From CAVQGZ01 sp964400785 (GTDB lineage Bacteria > Actinomycetota > Actinomycetes > Jiangellales > Jiangellaceae), in NCBI GenBank assembly GCA_964400785.1, contig CAYNWB010000005.1:27195-91194 (forward strand): 64,000 nucleotides of DNA. The letters run 5' to 3'. Positions 49,516 through 58,202 of the stretch are shown here, piece by piece (position 1 is the stretch's first letter; every line of letters begins with the position of its first letter). The notes beneath the pieces are model-generated. The model was given only the letters and a program-made list of their open reading frames with translations, was not told the origin of the DNA and made no database searches. Position numbers and translations under genes: made by a program.

Positions 49516-50912
49516 GGCTCGCGACGCGTCATCGCCATCACGTCGAGGGCCGTGTCGAGCTGCTCCCGGGTGAGAACGCCCCGCTCGACGTAGCCCTCTG
49601 CCAGAACCACCTCACGGATGCTGCGGCGCTGGGCGAGTGCCTGCTTGGCGACGGCGGCGGCCGCCTCGTAGCCGAGGTAGCGGTTGAGCGGTGTGACGAT
49701 CGCCGGAGACCCCTCGGCGAGGGCCCGAGTGTGCTCGACGTCGGCCGTGATCCCGTCGACGCAGCGCTCGGCGAGCACGGACGCGCTGGTGCCCAGCAGG
49801 CGGGCCGACTCCAGCAGGCACTGGCCCATCACGGGCATGGCCACGTTGAGCTCGAACGAGCCCGACGCGCCGGACCACGCGATCGTCGCGTCGTTGCCGA
49901 CCACCCGTGCGCACACCATGAGAGTTGCCTCGCACAGCACCGGGTTGACCTTGCCCGGCATGATCGACGACCCAGGCTGCAGGTCGGGCAGGGCGATCTC
50001 GCCGAGTCCGGCCCGGGGCCCCGAGCCCATCCAGCGCAGGTCGTTGCAGATCTTCGTGAGGCTGACGGCGGCAGTGCGCAGCGCGGCGCTGGCCTCGACG
50101 AGGCCGTCGCGCGACGCGTGGGCCTCGAAGTGGTTCTCTGCCTCGACGAGGCCGAGCCCGGTCTGCTCGGCGATCCTGGTCAGCACGCCTGGGGCGAATC
50201 CGGGGGCGGCGTTGAGACCGGTCCCAACCGCTGTGCCGCCGAGGGGAACCTCGAGCAGGCGGGGCAGGGCCGCGCGTACTGCCGCGACCGCCTTGTCGAC
50301 CTGGGCCGCGTACCCGCTGAAGCGCTGGCCGAGCGTCACCGGTGTGGCGTCCATGAGATGGGTGCGTCCCGCCGTCACCACGCCGGCCAGCTCGTCGGCC
50401 TTCGCGTGCAACGAGGCGGCCAGGCGCGCCAGCCCCGGCAGGGTCGTGGTCGTGATCTGCTCGGCGGCCGCGAGGTGCAGCGCGGTGGGAAAGGTGTCGT
50501 TGCTGGACTGGCCGGCGTTGACGTGGTCGTTCGGGTGGACGTCGCGACCGAGCGCCTCGGTGGCGAGAGTTGCCAGCACCTCGTTGACGTTCATGTTCGT
50601 GCTCGTGCCGGAGCCGGTCTGGTAGACGTCGACCGGAAACTGGTCGGCGTGCAGTCCGGCGACGACCTGGGCTGCCGCGTCCTCGATGGCCTGCGCCACG
50701 TCGTCGTCGAGCACGCCCAGCTCGGCATTCGTCGCGGCAGCCGCACCCTTGAGCCGGGCCAGGGCTCGCACCACCAGCGGGTCGAGGCGCTGCCCCGAGA
50801 TCGGGAAGTTCTCGACGGCCCGTTGGGTCTGCGCTCGCCACAGGGCGTCGGCGGGCACGACGACCTCGCCCATCGTGTCGCGCTCGATGCGGGTGGCAGC
50901 CTGCTCGTCCAT
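49512..50912 (-). CDS. fumC: Fumarate hydratase, class II
   Basis: The iron-free tetrameric enzyme hydrates fumarate to malate. The 466-residue protein has TGSGTSTNMNVNEVLA, HVNAGQSSNDTFPTA, VGTGLNAAPGF and the fumarase signature GSSIMPGKVNP (about residue 315). ATG 50912 (MDEQAATRIERD) is used; ATG 50921 adds three residues. It lies 1.1 kb from the unrelated class I fumarase, so the cell has both. Class II enzymes resist oxygen and superoxide, so this is the likely aerobic form. Confidence 0.95.
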   Translation of the reverse strand: MDEQAATRIERDTMGEVVVPADALWRAQTQRAVENFPISGQRLDPLVVRALARLKGAAAATNAELGVLDDDVAQAIEDAAAQVVAGLHADQFPVDVYQTGSGTSTNMNVNEVLATLATEALGRDVHPNDHVNAGQSSNDTFPTALHLAAAEQITTTTLPGLARLAASLHAKADELAGVVTAGRTHLMDATPVTLGQRFSGYAAQVDKAVAAVRAALPRLLEVPLGGTAVGTGLNAAPGFAPGVLTRIAEQTGLGLVEAENHFEAHASRDGLVEASAALRTAAVSLTKICNDLRWMGSGPRAGLGEIALPDLQPGSSIMPGKVNPVLCEATLMVCARVVGNDATIAWSGASGSFELNVAMPVMGQCLLESARLLGTSASVLAERCVDGITADVEHTRALAEGSPAIVTPLNRYLGYEAAAAVAKQALAQRRSIREVVLAEGYVERGVLTREQLDTALDVMAMTRREP

Positions 50913-50947
50913 GCGACCCATCCTGCTGCGTCACCCCGCCGGGCGCC

Positions 50948-50953
50948 TACCGT
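50948..50953 (+). promoter_or_regulatory. -10-like box TACCGT for the ICMT-like gene
   Basis: TACCGT is 6 bases before ATG 50960. Confidence 0.4.
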
Positions 50954-50959
50954 GCCGTC

Positions 50960-51451
50960 ATGGCTGACGGGGCTCGCACGCGGCTCGACCGAGGCACCGC
51001 CCTGGTGATCGCCCAGTTCATGTGTCTCGCCGTGGTGTGGCTGTGGCCGGCGCCCCCCGCCTGGAACCTGCCGGGCTGGCTCGTCGCCGGGTGCTGGGTC
51101 GCGATCGCGGGGGCGGTGGCTCTCGGGCTGTGGGGGGCGGGCGGCCTGGGTCGCTACCTGCGCGTGCACCCGCGCCCACCTCAACGGGCCGAGCTGCGCA
51201 CGACGGGCGCCTACCGGCTCGTGCGGCATCCGATCTACGCCGCGGTGCTCGTCGGGTCGACGGCGGGAGCTGTGCTGGCGGCGCGGGTCGAGCCCCTCGT
51301 CGGGCTCGTCGGGCTGTCGATCGTGCTGCACGTCAAGGCGGGGTACGAGGAGGGCCTGCTGCGGGCGCGGTTCGGGGAGGCCTACGACCTCTACGCCTCA
51401 CGGGTGCCACGGCTGGTGCCCGGACCCGTGGGGCGCCGGTTCGGCGGCTGA
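50960..51451 (+). CDS. ICMT/PEMT-like membrane methyltransferase family protein
   Basis: The 163-residue protein has about four membrane helices and the C-terminal signature of isoprenylcysteine/phospholipid methyltransferases: LRTTGAYRLVRHPIYAAVLVGS, then HVKAGYEEGLLRARFGEAYDLYASRVPRLVP. These bind S-adenosylmethionine at the membrane face; bacterial substrates are unknown but could be lipids or prenylated compounds. Short (about 160) but with the full signature. Confidence 0.82.
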   Translation: MADGARTRLDRGTALVIAQFMCLAVVWLWPAPPAWNLPGWLVAGCWVAIAGAVALGLWGAGGLGRYLRVHPRPPQRAELRTTGAYRLVRHPIYAAVLVGSTAGAVLAARVEPLVGLVGLSIVLHVKAGYEEGLLRARFGEAYDLYASRVPRLVPGPVGRRFGG

Positions 51452-51463
51452 CTCGGGTCGCAC

Positions 51464-51469
51464 TAGCCT
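51464..51469 (+). promoter_or_regulatory. -10-like box TAGCCT before the Pycsar-effector-like gene
   Basis: TAGCCT is 7 bases before GTG 51477. The surrounding GTCGCACTAGCCT matches the ppc promoter region. Confidence 0.5.
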
Positions 51470-51476
51470 GCGCCGG

Positions 51477-52028
51477 GTGAGCGAGGCAGGGGACGTGGCG
51501 CAGGACGCCTCGGGTACGGCGGGTGGCCGCCCTGCGGGCCACTCTGCTGCGGACTACTTCTTTCGCAACCTGCACCAGCAGCTCGTCCAGCTCAGTGCAC
51601 AGACCGACCTCAAGGGCAGCATCATGATCACGACGTCCTCGCTGCTGATCGGGCTCGTGGCGCCGCAGATCGTGCTCGCCGACGAGGTGCGCTGGGGGGC
51701 GGTCTTCTTCCTCGCCTTCGACGCAGGTGCCCTGCTGGCCGCGGTGCTCGCCGTGTTCCCGGCCAGCGCCCGGCTCGTCGGGCGTCCCGACCCCCTGTAC
51801 TTCGCCCATGCGGCCCAGATGCGCCAGGACGACTACGTCGCGCAGATGCTCGACATCGCCGCGAGCCGGGACACGGTGTACCGGTCGATGGCGCAGAACC
51901 TGCACACGTTCTCGTACTACATGCACCACGGCAAGTTCCGGTATCTGCGATGGAGCTACGCGCTGTTCCTCGTGGGGGCCATCGGCGGGCTGGTCGTCGA
52001 GGGTGTGCGGCTCGCGATGGCTGCGTGA
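51477..52028 (+). CDS. Pycsar-effector-like (DUF5706) transmembrane protein
   Basis: The 183-residue protein has a soluble N-terminus, two close membrane helices (SIMITTSSLLIGLVAPQIVL and AVFFLAFDAGALLAAVLAVF), a cytoplasmic helical stretch with YFAHAAQMRQDDYVAQML and NLHTFSYYMHHGKFRYLRWSY, then a last helix (ALFLVGAIGGLVVEGV). This order matches the PycTM effector family, which damages membranes in cyclic-pyrimidine antiphage signalling, and related housekeeping-like homologues. No cyclase or nucleotide-sensing gene is near, so a defence role is uncertain. Leaderless-type start at GTG 51477. It converges on the class I fumarase gene, 9 bases away. Confidence 0.6.
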   Translation: MSEAGDVAQDASGTAGGRPAGHSAADYFFRNLHQQLVQLSAQTDLKGSIMITTSSLLIGLVAPQIVLADEVRWGAVFFLAFDAGALLAAVLAVFPASARLVGRPDPLYFAHAAQMRQDDYVAQMLDIAASRDTVYRSMAQNLHTFSYYMHHGKFRYLRWSYALFLVGAIGGLVVEGVRLAMAA

Positions 52029-52037
52029 CCCAGTGTG

Positions 52038-53693
<1,656 letters not shown>

Positions 53694-53700
53694 GGTCGGC

Positions 53701-53706
53701 AGCCTA
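53701..53706 (-). promoter_or_regulatory. -10-like box TAGGCT for fumA
   Basis: Minus-strand TAGGCT is 7 bases before GTG 53693. The array of palindromes starts 69 bases further upstream, in the position of upstream regulatory sites. Confidence 0.5.
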
Positions 53707-53715
53707 CGACTCGGT

Positions 53716-53729
53716 CGCCCGGCCGGGCG
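53716..53729. promoter_or_regulatory. 14-base palindrome CGCCCGGCCGGGCG by the fumA -35 region
   Basis: A perfect palindrome centred about 22 bases upstream of the -10 box on the minus strand. It may be an operator; GC-rich palindromes also arise by chance in this genome. Confidence 0.3.
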
Positions 53730-53775
53730 CGGCACTCCGTCACCTCCCAGCGCACCACTCTCAGCGCACCAGGTG

Positions 53776-54016
53776 GGTGCAGGGGTGACCCTGCACCTGG
53801 CTCCTATGGTGCAAGGGTGACCGTGCACCTGGCCCCGATGGTGCAAGGGTGACCGTGCACCTGGCTCCTATGGTGCAAGGGTGACCGTGCACCGTCTCCG
53901 GTGGTGCCCGGGTTCCCCTGCACCGGGTTCTGATGATCATGGGAAGGTTTGCCACCGCGGGTGGTGCAGGGGTGACCGTGCACCCTGCTCGGATGGTGCA
54001 GGGGTGACCGTGCACC
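53776..54016. repeat. Array of seven palindromic units GGTGCA-N10-TGCACC, mostly 32 bp apart
   Basis: 22-base units start at 53776, 53808, 53840, 53872, 53903, 53963 and 53995. Spacing is 32, 32, 32, 31, 60 and 32 bases. Consensus is GGTGCARGGGTGACCGTGCACC; the first unit has a perfect 9-bp stem, the fifth is the most diverged. Ten-base spacers are conserved in units 1, 2 and 4 (TGGCTCCTAT-like). The regular spacing of about three helical turns puts all sites on one face of DNA. Confidence 0.9.
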
Positions 54017-54033
54017 GAGCGAGCACAGGGGGC

Positions 54034-54837
54034 TCAGCCGATCAGCCGCAGCCGCATCGTCCGGATCGCCAGCCATCCCATCAGCGTCGCGAAGAAGGCC
54101 AGCACGCCGACGTGCACGACGTCCACCCACGACAGCTGGACGAACACGGCGTGTCGCACGAGCTCCACGCAGTGGTAGAGCGGGTTCAGGTAGGCCAGCC
54201 GCTGTGCCCACTCCGGTGCGGACTCGAGCGGGAAGAACGTGCCCGACACCAAGAACAACGGCGTCACCACGGCCGAGGTGATGTAGTTGAACGAGTCGAT
54301 GGACGGCACGCTCGCCGAGGCCAGCATGCCGAACAGGGCGAAGCCGAGTCCGGTGACGAAGCCGATGAACGGCACCAGCAGCATGCCCCACGAGGGCGGC
54401 AGCCCGAACAGCATCGCGGCCAGCAACGGCGCGCAGCCGTACACGCCCGCCTTGGTCGCGATCCAGAGGGCCTCGCCGATCACGATCTCGTGGACGTCGA
54501 TCGGAGCCGCCAGCAGCGAGTCGTACGTCTTCTGGAACGTGCGCCTGATGAACGTCGTGTACATGCCGGCGAAGACGGAGGTGAACAGGACGGCGCTCGC
54601 CACGATGCCGGTACCGAGAAACTGGATGTAGGGGATGTCGCCGATCACCGCGATGAGCGAGCCGAACCCGAACCCGAACGCCAGCAGGTACACCAGGGGC
54701 TCGACCAGCGCGGAGAACGACGTCGAGCGCCAGTAGCGGCTGAACAGGGTGATCTCGCGGGTCCAGATGGCCGCGATCGCCGACGGCTCCACCCACCGCA
54801 CGGCGACCTGCTCGACGCTGCTCTGCGTGGCCGTCAC
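54034..54837 (-). CDS. ABC-2 type permease
   Basis: The 267-residue protein has six membrane helices of the ABC-2 family (FSALVEPLVYLLAFGFGFG; ILFTSVFAGMYTTF-like SAVLFTSVFAGMYTTFIRR; NYITSAVVTPLFLVSGTFFPLESAPEWAQRLAYLNPL, the family signature). GTG 54837 overlaps the ATPase stop by 4 bases. The much longer open frame to 55911 runs antisense-free through the ATPase gene in another frame and is not coding. NodJ-like; substrate unknown. Confidence 0.92.
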   Translation of the reverse strand: MTATQSSVEQVAVRWVEPSAIAAIWTREITLFSRYWRSTSFSALVEPLVYLLAFGFGFGSLIAVIGDIPYIQFLGTGIVASAVLFTSVFAGMYTTFIRRTFQKTYDSLLAAPIDVHEIVIGEALWIATKAGVYGCAPLLAAMLFGLPPSWGMLLVPFIGFVTGLGFALFGMLASASVPSIDSFNYITSAVVTPLFLVSGTFFPLESAPEWAQRLAYLNPLYHCVELVRHAVFVQLSWVDVVHVGVLAFFATLMGWLAIRTMRLRLIG

Positions 54838-55739
54838 TCGACCTGCTCCCCGGTCAGCAGCACGAACACGTCCTCGAGAGTCGTCGCCCGCACGGCGGCT
54901 GGCTCGCCGAGGGTGTCGCGCAGCGAGTCCGGCGCGTCCTCGGCGCGCAGCACAGCGGTGGACGGTCCGCTGCTGCGGACGGGCAGGCCGGCCGCGCCGG
55001 CGGTGTCCGCGACCTCGCGCAGGCGGTGCGGCGGACCGTAGTACTCCTGCGCCGTCCGGCCCACGTGCCGGGCCATCAGGTCGGCAGGAGCGCCCCGGGC
55101 CACCACGCGCCCTCGCGACATCATGGCCACGTCGTCCGACAGCCGCTGTGCCTCCTCGATGTAGTGGGTGCTCATCAGCACGGTCACGCCCTGGGAGCGC
55201 AGGTCGTCGATGAGCACCCACAGGTCGGATCGCACCTGCGGGTCGAGGCCGACGGTCGGCTCGTCGAGCAGCACGAGCTGGGGCGAGTGCACGAGCCCGC
55301 GCGCGATGAGCAGGCGGCGCTTCATGCCGCCCGACAGTGCCTCCGCACGTGAGCCCTCTCTGTCGTGCAGCCGGGCGATGCGGATGGCGCGGTCGACGGC
55401 GGAACGCCGCTCGGCGCCCCGCAGCCGGTACAGCGTCGCGAACACCTCGAGGTTCTGCCGCACGGTCAGCTCCCCGTCGAGGTTGTCCTGCTGGGGCACC
55501 ACACCCATCAGGGCCCGCGCCTGCTTCGACTGCGCCGGCACGTCGAGCCCGAGGACGGTGATGCGCCCGGCGTCGGCGCGCACCTGGCCGGTCACCATGC
55601 GCATCGTGGTCGACTTGCCCGCCCCGTTCGGGCCGAGCAGACCGAGGCAGATGCCGCGCGGCACGTCGAGGTCGAGGCCGTCGACGGCCGTCAGCGACCC
55701 GAACCGCTTCACGAGGCCCCGCAGCTCCAGCGCGCTCAC
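54834..55739 (-). CDS. ABC transporter ATP-binding protein (NodI/DrrA-like)
   Basis: The 301-residue ATPase has Walker A LLGPNGAGKSTTMRMV, the Q-loop GVVPQQDNLDGELTV, signature LSGGMKRRLLIARGL and Walker B LVLLDEPTVGLDPQVR. The form and the LDGELTVRQNLEVFA stretch are typical of NodI-like export ATPases. GTG 55739 has TACAGT 6 bases upstream. It pairs with the permease after it and is a second, separate exporter from that at 31.9-33.7 kb. Confidence 0.93.
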   Translation of the reverse strand: MSALELRGLVKRFGSLTAVDGLDLDVPRGICLGLLGPNGAGKSTTMRMVTGQVRADAGRITVLGLDVPAQSKQARALMGVVPQQDNLDGELTVRQNLEVFATLYRLRGAERRSAVDRAIRIARLHDREGSRAEALSGGMKRRLLIARGLVHSPQLVLLDEPTVGLDPQVRSDLWVLIDDLRSQGVTVLMSTHYIEEAQRLSDDVAMMSRGRVVARGAPADLMARHVGRTAQEYYGPPHRLREVADTAGAAGLPVRSSGPSTAVLRAEDAPDSLRDTLGEPAAVRATTLEDVFVLLTGEQVE

Positions 55740-55745
55740 CCGCGC

Positions 55746-55775
55746 ACTGTACGAAGCGCAGCCGGTGAGTACCGT
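55746..55775. promoter_or_regulatory. Divergent -10-like boxes for the ABC ATPase and DUF1707 genes
   Basis: Minus-strand TACAGT (55746-55751) is 6 bases before the ATPase GTG; plus-strand TACCGT (55770-55775) is 8 bases before GTG 55784. Both genes start in a 44-base gap. Confidence 0.4.
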
Positions 55776-55783
55776 CAGCAGGC

Positions 55784-56452
55784 GTGAGCAACGGCGAGCC
55801 GCGGCACCAGCCTGAACCGCCGGCCGACCCGCGCGACCTTCGGTGCTCCGATGCCGATCGCGAAGCCGTGGCCGAGGTCGTCCGGCTGGCTGCCGGGGAC
55901 GGCCGACTCACCCTCGACGAGCTCGGCGATCGCTTGGACGTGGTCTACGCCGCGCGCACATACCGCGACCTGGAGCCGGCGATTCGTGACCTGCCCGGTG
56001 CCGCTGCTGCCGGGGTTCCCCAGCTCGCGTTGCCCCCTGCGCAGGCGTCGCCGGTGCCTGTCGTCCGCCCGAGCGGGCAGCTGCCCGCCCTGCCGGACGG
56101 CACGACCAGTGCGGTCGCCATCTTCAGCGAGGCGAAACGTACGGGTGCGTGGCTGGTGCCCACCGACTACGCCAGCGTCGCGGTCTTCGGCAGCGTCGTG
56201 CTCGACCTGCGAGAGGCCACTCTGGCCGGGCCTCGCACCCAGATCCAGGCCAACGCGATCTTCGGCGAGGTATCGGTGATCGTGGGCGATGGCGTCACCG
56301 TGAGCACCATCGGCACCCCGGTTCTCGGGGAGTACAACGGTCCTCACGAGGAGCCGGTGCCCGACAAGCCTCACGTCGTCCTCAACGGCCTGGCGCTCTT
56401 CGGCAGCGTCGAGGTCAAGCGCAAGGGCCCCAAGAAGAAGTGGCGGGGTTGA
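55784..56452 (+). CDS. DUF1707 (SHOCT-like) and LiaF-type C-terminal domain protein
   Basis: The 222-residue protein begins with a DUF1707 motif: DLRCSDADREAVAEVVRLAAGDGRLTLDELGDRLDVVYAARTYRDLEPAIRDL. After a Pro/Ala linker (PQLALPPAQ) the C-terminal part (AIFSEAKRTGAWLVP; ASVAVFGSVVLDLREATL; VLNGLALFGSVEVKRKGP) resembles the beta-helical LiaF/DUF2154 domain. No membrane helix, so it may sense envelope stress as a peripheral protein. It lies divergent to the exporter. Confidence 0.85.
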   Translation: MSNGEPRHQPEPPADPRDLRCSDADREAVAEVVRLAAGDGRLTLDELGDRLDVVYAARTYRDLEPAIRDLPGAAAAGVPQLALPPAQASPVPVVRPSGQLPALPDGTTSAVAIFSEAKRTGAWLVPTDYASVAVFGSVVLDLREATLAGPRTQIQANAIFGEVSVIVGDGVTVSTIGTPVLGEYNGPHEEPVPDKPHVVLNGLALFGSVEVKRKGPKKKWRG

Positions 56453-56455
56453 GCC

Positions 56456-57412
56456 TCACGCCAGAGCAGCGCGCAGCTCGTGCTGAGTCGGCGGGTCGCA
56501 CCCGGCCCGAGTGACCGTGATGCCGGATGCGGCCGCCGCCGTCCGCAGCACCACCGCGACCTGCTCGTCGCTGAGCTCGGCCAGACCCTGCGCCGGGTCG
56601 ATGTCGCTCGGCAGCAGCTCGAGCAGGGCGGTGAGCAGACCTGCCGTGAACGTGTCGCCCGCTCCGATCGTGTCGGCCACGACAACGTGCGCAGCCGGCA
56701 CGACGACGTCGTCATGTCCCACGCGCATCGCCCGAGCCCCCTGTGCCCCCGCGGTGACGACCACCAGGTCGGGACCGTCGTCCAGCCAGCCGCGCGCCGC
56801 CTCGACGGGGTCGAGCCCGGGGTGCAGCGTCATGACGTCCTCGTCGCTGACCTTGACCACGTGCGAGGCGGCGATGGCCTGCTGGATCAGCGCCTGGCTG
56901 TGCTCGGTGAGCAGGGCCGGTCGGATGTTCGGGTCGTAGCTGACAAGGCACCCCGCGTCGCGGGCGCGCGCCAGCATCGCGATGATGACGGCGGCGCCTG
57001 GAGGGGTCCACGACGCGACGGACGCCGTGTGCACGGCGCGGGTGCCGGGCCCGGGGACGCCGGCCAGCTCGGCCTCGCTCCACTGCCAGTCAGCGGTGCC
57101 CGCCGTCCAGAAGGCGTAGGTGGCGTGGCCCTCGACGTCGGTGGTGGCCACAGCAAGGGTTGACGGCTCCTGCGCGGCAACGCTTGCGTCGAGGCCGACC
57201 CCGTTCTCGGCCAGCCGGGCTCGCGCCCGCTCGCCGAACACGTCGTGGCCGAACCTTCCGGCGAACTGCACGGGCAGGCCCAGCCGAGCGCACGCCAGGG
57301 CGGTGTTGGCGGGACTGCCACCGGGGACGGGGCGCAGCGACCCGTCCGGCTGCTCGATCAGGTCGGCCACCATCTCTCCGCACACCGTGATCACAGGCTC
57401 ACCGTAGGACAC
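56456..57412 (-). CDS. PfkB-family carbohydrate kinase (fructokinase-like)
   Basis: The 318-residue sugar kinase begins ITVCGEMVADLIE and has GGSPANTALACARLG (sugar-binding), a mid DPNIRPAL, and the anion-hole ATP motif DTIGAGDTFTAGLL with catalytic Asp. It phosphorylates a sugar, probably fructose or a similar ketose. GTG 57412 or GTG 57394 can be the start; the latter gives 312 residues with the more usual VITVCGE N-terminus. Lies where mycobacteria have glpX between fum and the DUF4245 gene, as I recall. Confidence 0.9.
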   Translation of the reverse strand: MSYGEPVITVCGEMVADLIEQPDGSLRPVPGGSPANTALACARLGLPVQFAGRFGHDVFGERARARLAENGVGLDASVAAQEPSTLAVATTDVEGHATYAFWTAGTADWQWSEAELAGVPGPGTRAVHTASVASWTPPGAAVIIAMLARARDAGCLVSYDPNIRPALLTEHSQALIQQAIAASHVVKVSDEDVMTLHPGLDPVEAARGWLDDGPDLVVVTAGAQGARAMRVGHDDVVVPAAHVVVADTIGAGDTFTAGLLTALLELLPSDIDPAQGLAELSDEQVAVVLRTAAAASGITVTRAGCDPPTQHELRAALA

Positions 57413-57453
57413 CTCGGTGCGCGCGGACGGCGGTTACCGGCAACGATAGGGGG

Positions 57454-57987
57454 ATGGCGCGCAGGCGGGGCACCGAGACGATCGGCGACATGGTGCGGTC
57501 GATGGCCGTGGTGCTGATCCCCGTTGCGTTCGTCGCCGGGCTGGTCGGGCTGCTGCGGCCCTCGTCGGAGACGGTGCGTGACGTCGAGTGGCAGCCCGCC
57601 CTGGAGCTGGCGCGCGACGCCGCTGACTACGTGGTGGTCGGTCCCGAGAGCGTGCCGCGGGGGTGGACGGCCACCCGGGTCGCCTACGAGACCGGCACGT
57701 CGTCGTCCGACGGTGTGTGGCGCATGAGCTTCGTCACCGCCGACGGAACGTACGTCGGCCTGGTCCAGCGCGCGGGAGACGTGGACTCGGTGGTCCAGCG
57801 GGAGCTCGCCGACGTCGAGCCCGACGGCTCGTCCACCGTCGAGGGCCGGCGCTGGGACCGCTACCTGGAGCAGCAGGATGCCGACCCCGACCGGGCGCTG
57901 GTGCTGGCGCGCGACGACTCGGTCGTGATCATTCTCGGCTCGGGCGACTACTCCGAGCTCGAGGAGTTCGCGTCCTGGCTGCGCTGA
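57454..57987 (+). CDS. DUF4245 membrane-anchored protein
   Basis: The 177-residue protein has a cytoplasmic Arg-rich start (MARRRGTETIGDMVRSM), one membrane helix (AVVLIPVAFVAGLVGLL) and an extracytoplasmic domain with VEWQPALELARDAADY, WTATRVAYE and TYVGLVQ. This is DUF4245, found beside xseB/xseA in actinobacteria; function unknown. Its 3' end overlaps xseB by 40 bases on the other strand. Confidence 0.85.
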   Translation: MARRRGTETIGDMVRSMAVVLIPVAFVAGLVGLLRPSSETVRDVEWQPALELARDAADYVVVGPESVPRGWTATRVAYETGTSSSDGVWRMSFVTADGTYVGLVQRAGDVDSVVQRELADVEPDGSSTVEGRRWDRYLEQQDADPDRALVLARDDSVVIILGSGDYSELEEFASWLR

Positions 57988-58190
57988 GCCGAGTCGAGGC
58001 GACGTTGGGCGTCGTCGAGCAGGTGCTGGCAACGGTCGGCCAGCTGCTGGCCGCGCTCCCACAGCGCGAGTGACTGCTCCAGGGTCAGTCCACCGGCCTC
58101 GAGGCCGCGCACGACTCCGGCCAGCTCGTCGCGGGCCTGCTCGTAGGTCAGCTCGTCGACGCCGGTCGGGTCGGTGGGATCAGGAGCCAT
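57948..58190 (-). CDS. xseB: Exodeoxyribonuclease VII small subunit
   Basis: The 80-residue protein has the XseB core LTYEQARDELAGVVRGLEAGGLTLEQSLALWERGQQLADRCQHLL in two helices. It joins XseA to form exonuclease VII, which digests single-stranded DNA. ATG 58190 has TAGTGT 6 bases upstream, partly within the xseA stop, so it may be transcribed separately. Its C-terminus is coded opposite the DUF4245 end. Confidence 0.93.
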   Translation of the reverse strand: MAPDPTDPTGVDELTYEQARDELAGVVRGLEAGGLTLEQSLALWERGQQLADRCQHLLDDAQRRLDSAQRSQDANSSSSE

Positions 58191-58196
58191 CGGGCC

Positions 58197-58202
58197 ACAC
58201 TA
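58197..58202 (-). promoter_or_regulatory. -10-like box TAGTGT for xseB, overlapping the xseA stop
   Basis: Minus-strand TAGTGT is 6 bases before ATG 58190; its TAG is the xseA stop codon (58200-58202). This suggests xseB has its own leaderless promoter. Confidence 0.4.

Larger units (their letters stand above)
53694..54033. other. 340-base gene-free region holding the fumA promoter and a 7-unit palindrome array
   Basis: The gap between the fumA start and the end of the ABC permease gene. It contains a TAGGCT -10 for fumA, a 14-base palindrome CGCCCGGCCGGGCG at 53716-53729 near the -35 to -23 zone, and the array of seven palindromes at 53776-54016. Frames through it stay open but the 32-base period breaks reading frame, so it is not coding. 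Confidence 0.8.

Noticed and set aside
53761..54015. Open frames through the palindrome array as a repeat protein
   Set aside because: The 32-base period changes frame at each unit, so the translated repeats differ; non-coding explains the symmetry better.
53776..54016. CRISPR array
   Set aside because: Repeats are short palindromes with 10-base, mostly identical spacers; no cas genes and no unique spacers of 30 or more bases.
54838..55911. Upstream extension of the ABC permease frame to 625 codons
   Set aside because: It covers the ATPase gene in another frame and reads as low-complexity sequence; the permease starts at GTG 54837 in a GTGA overlap.
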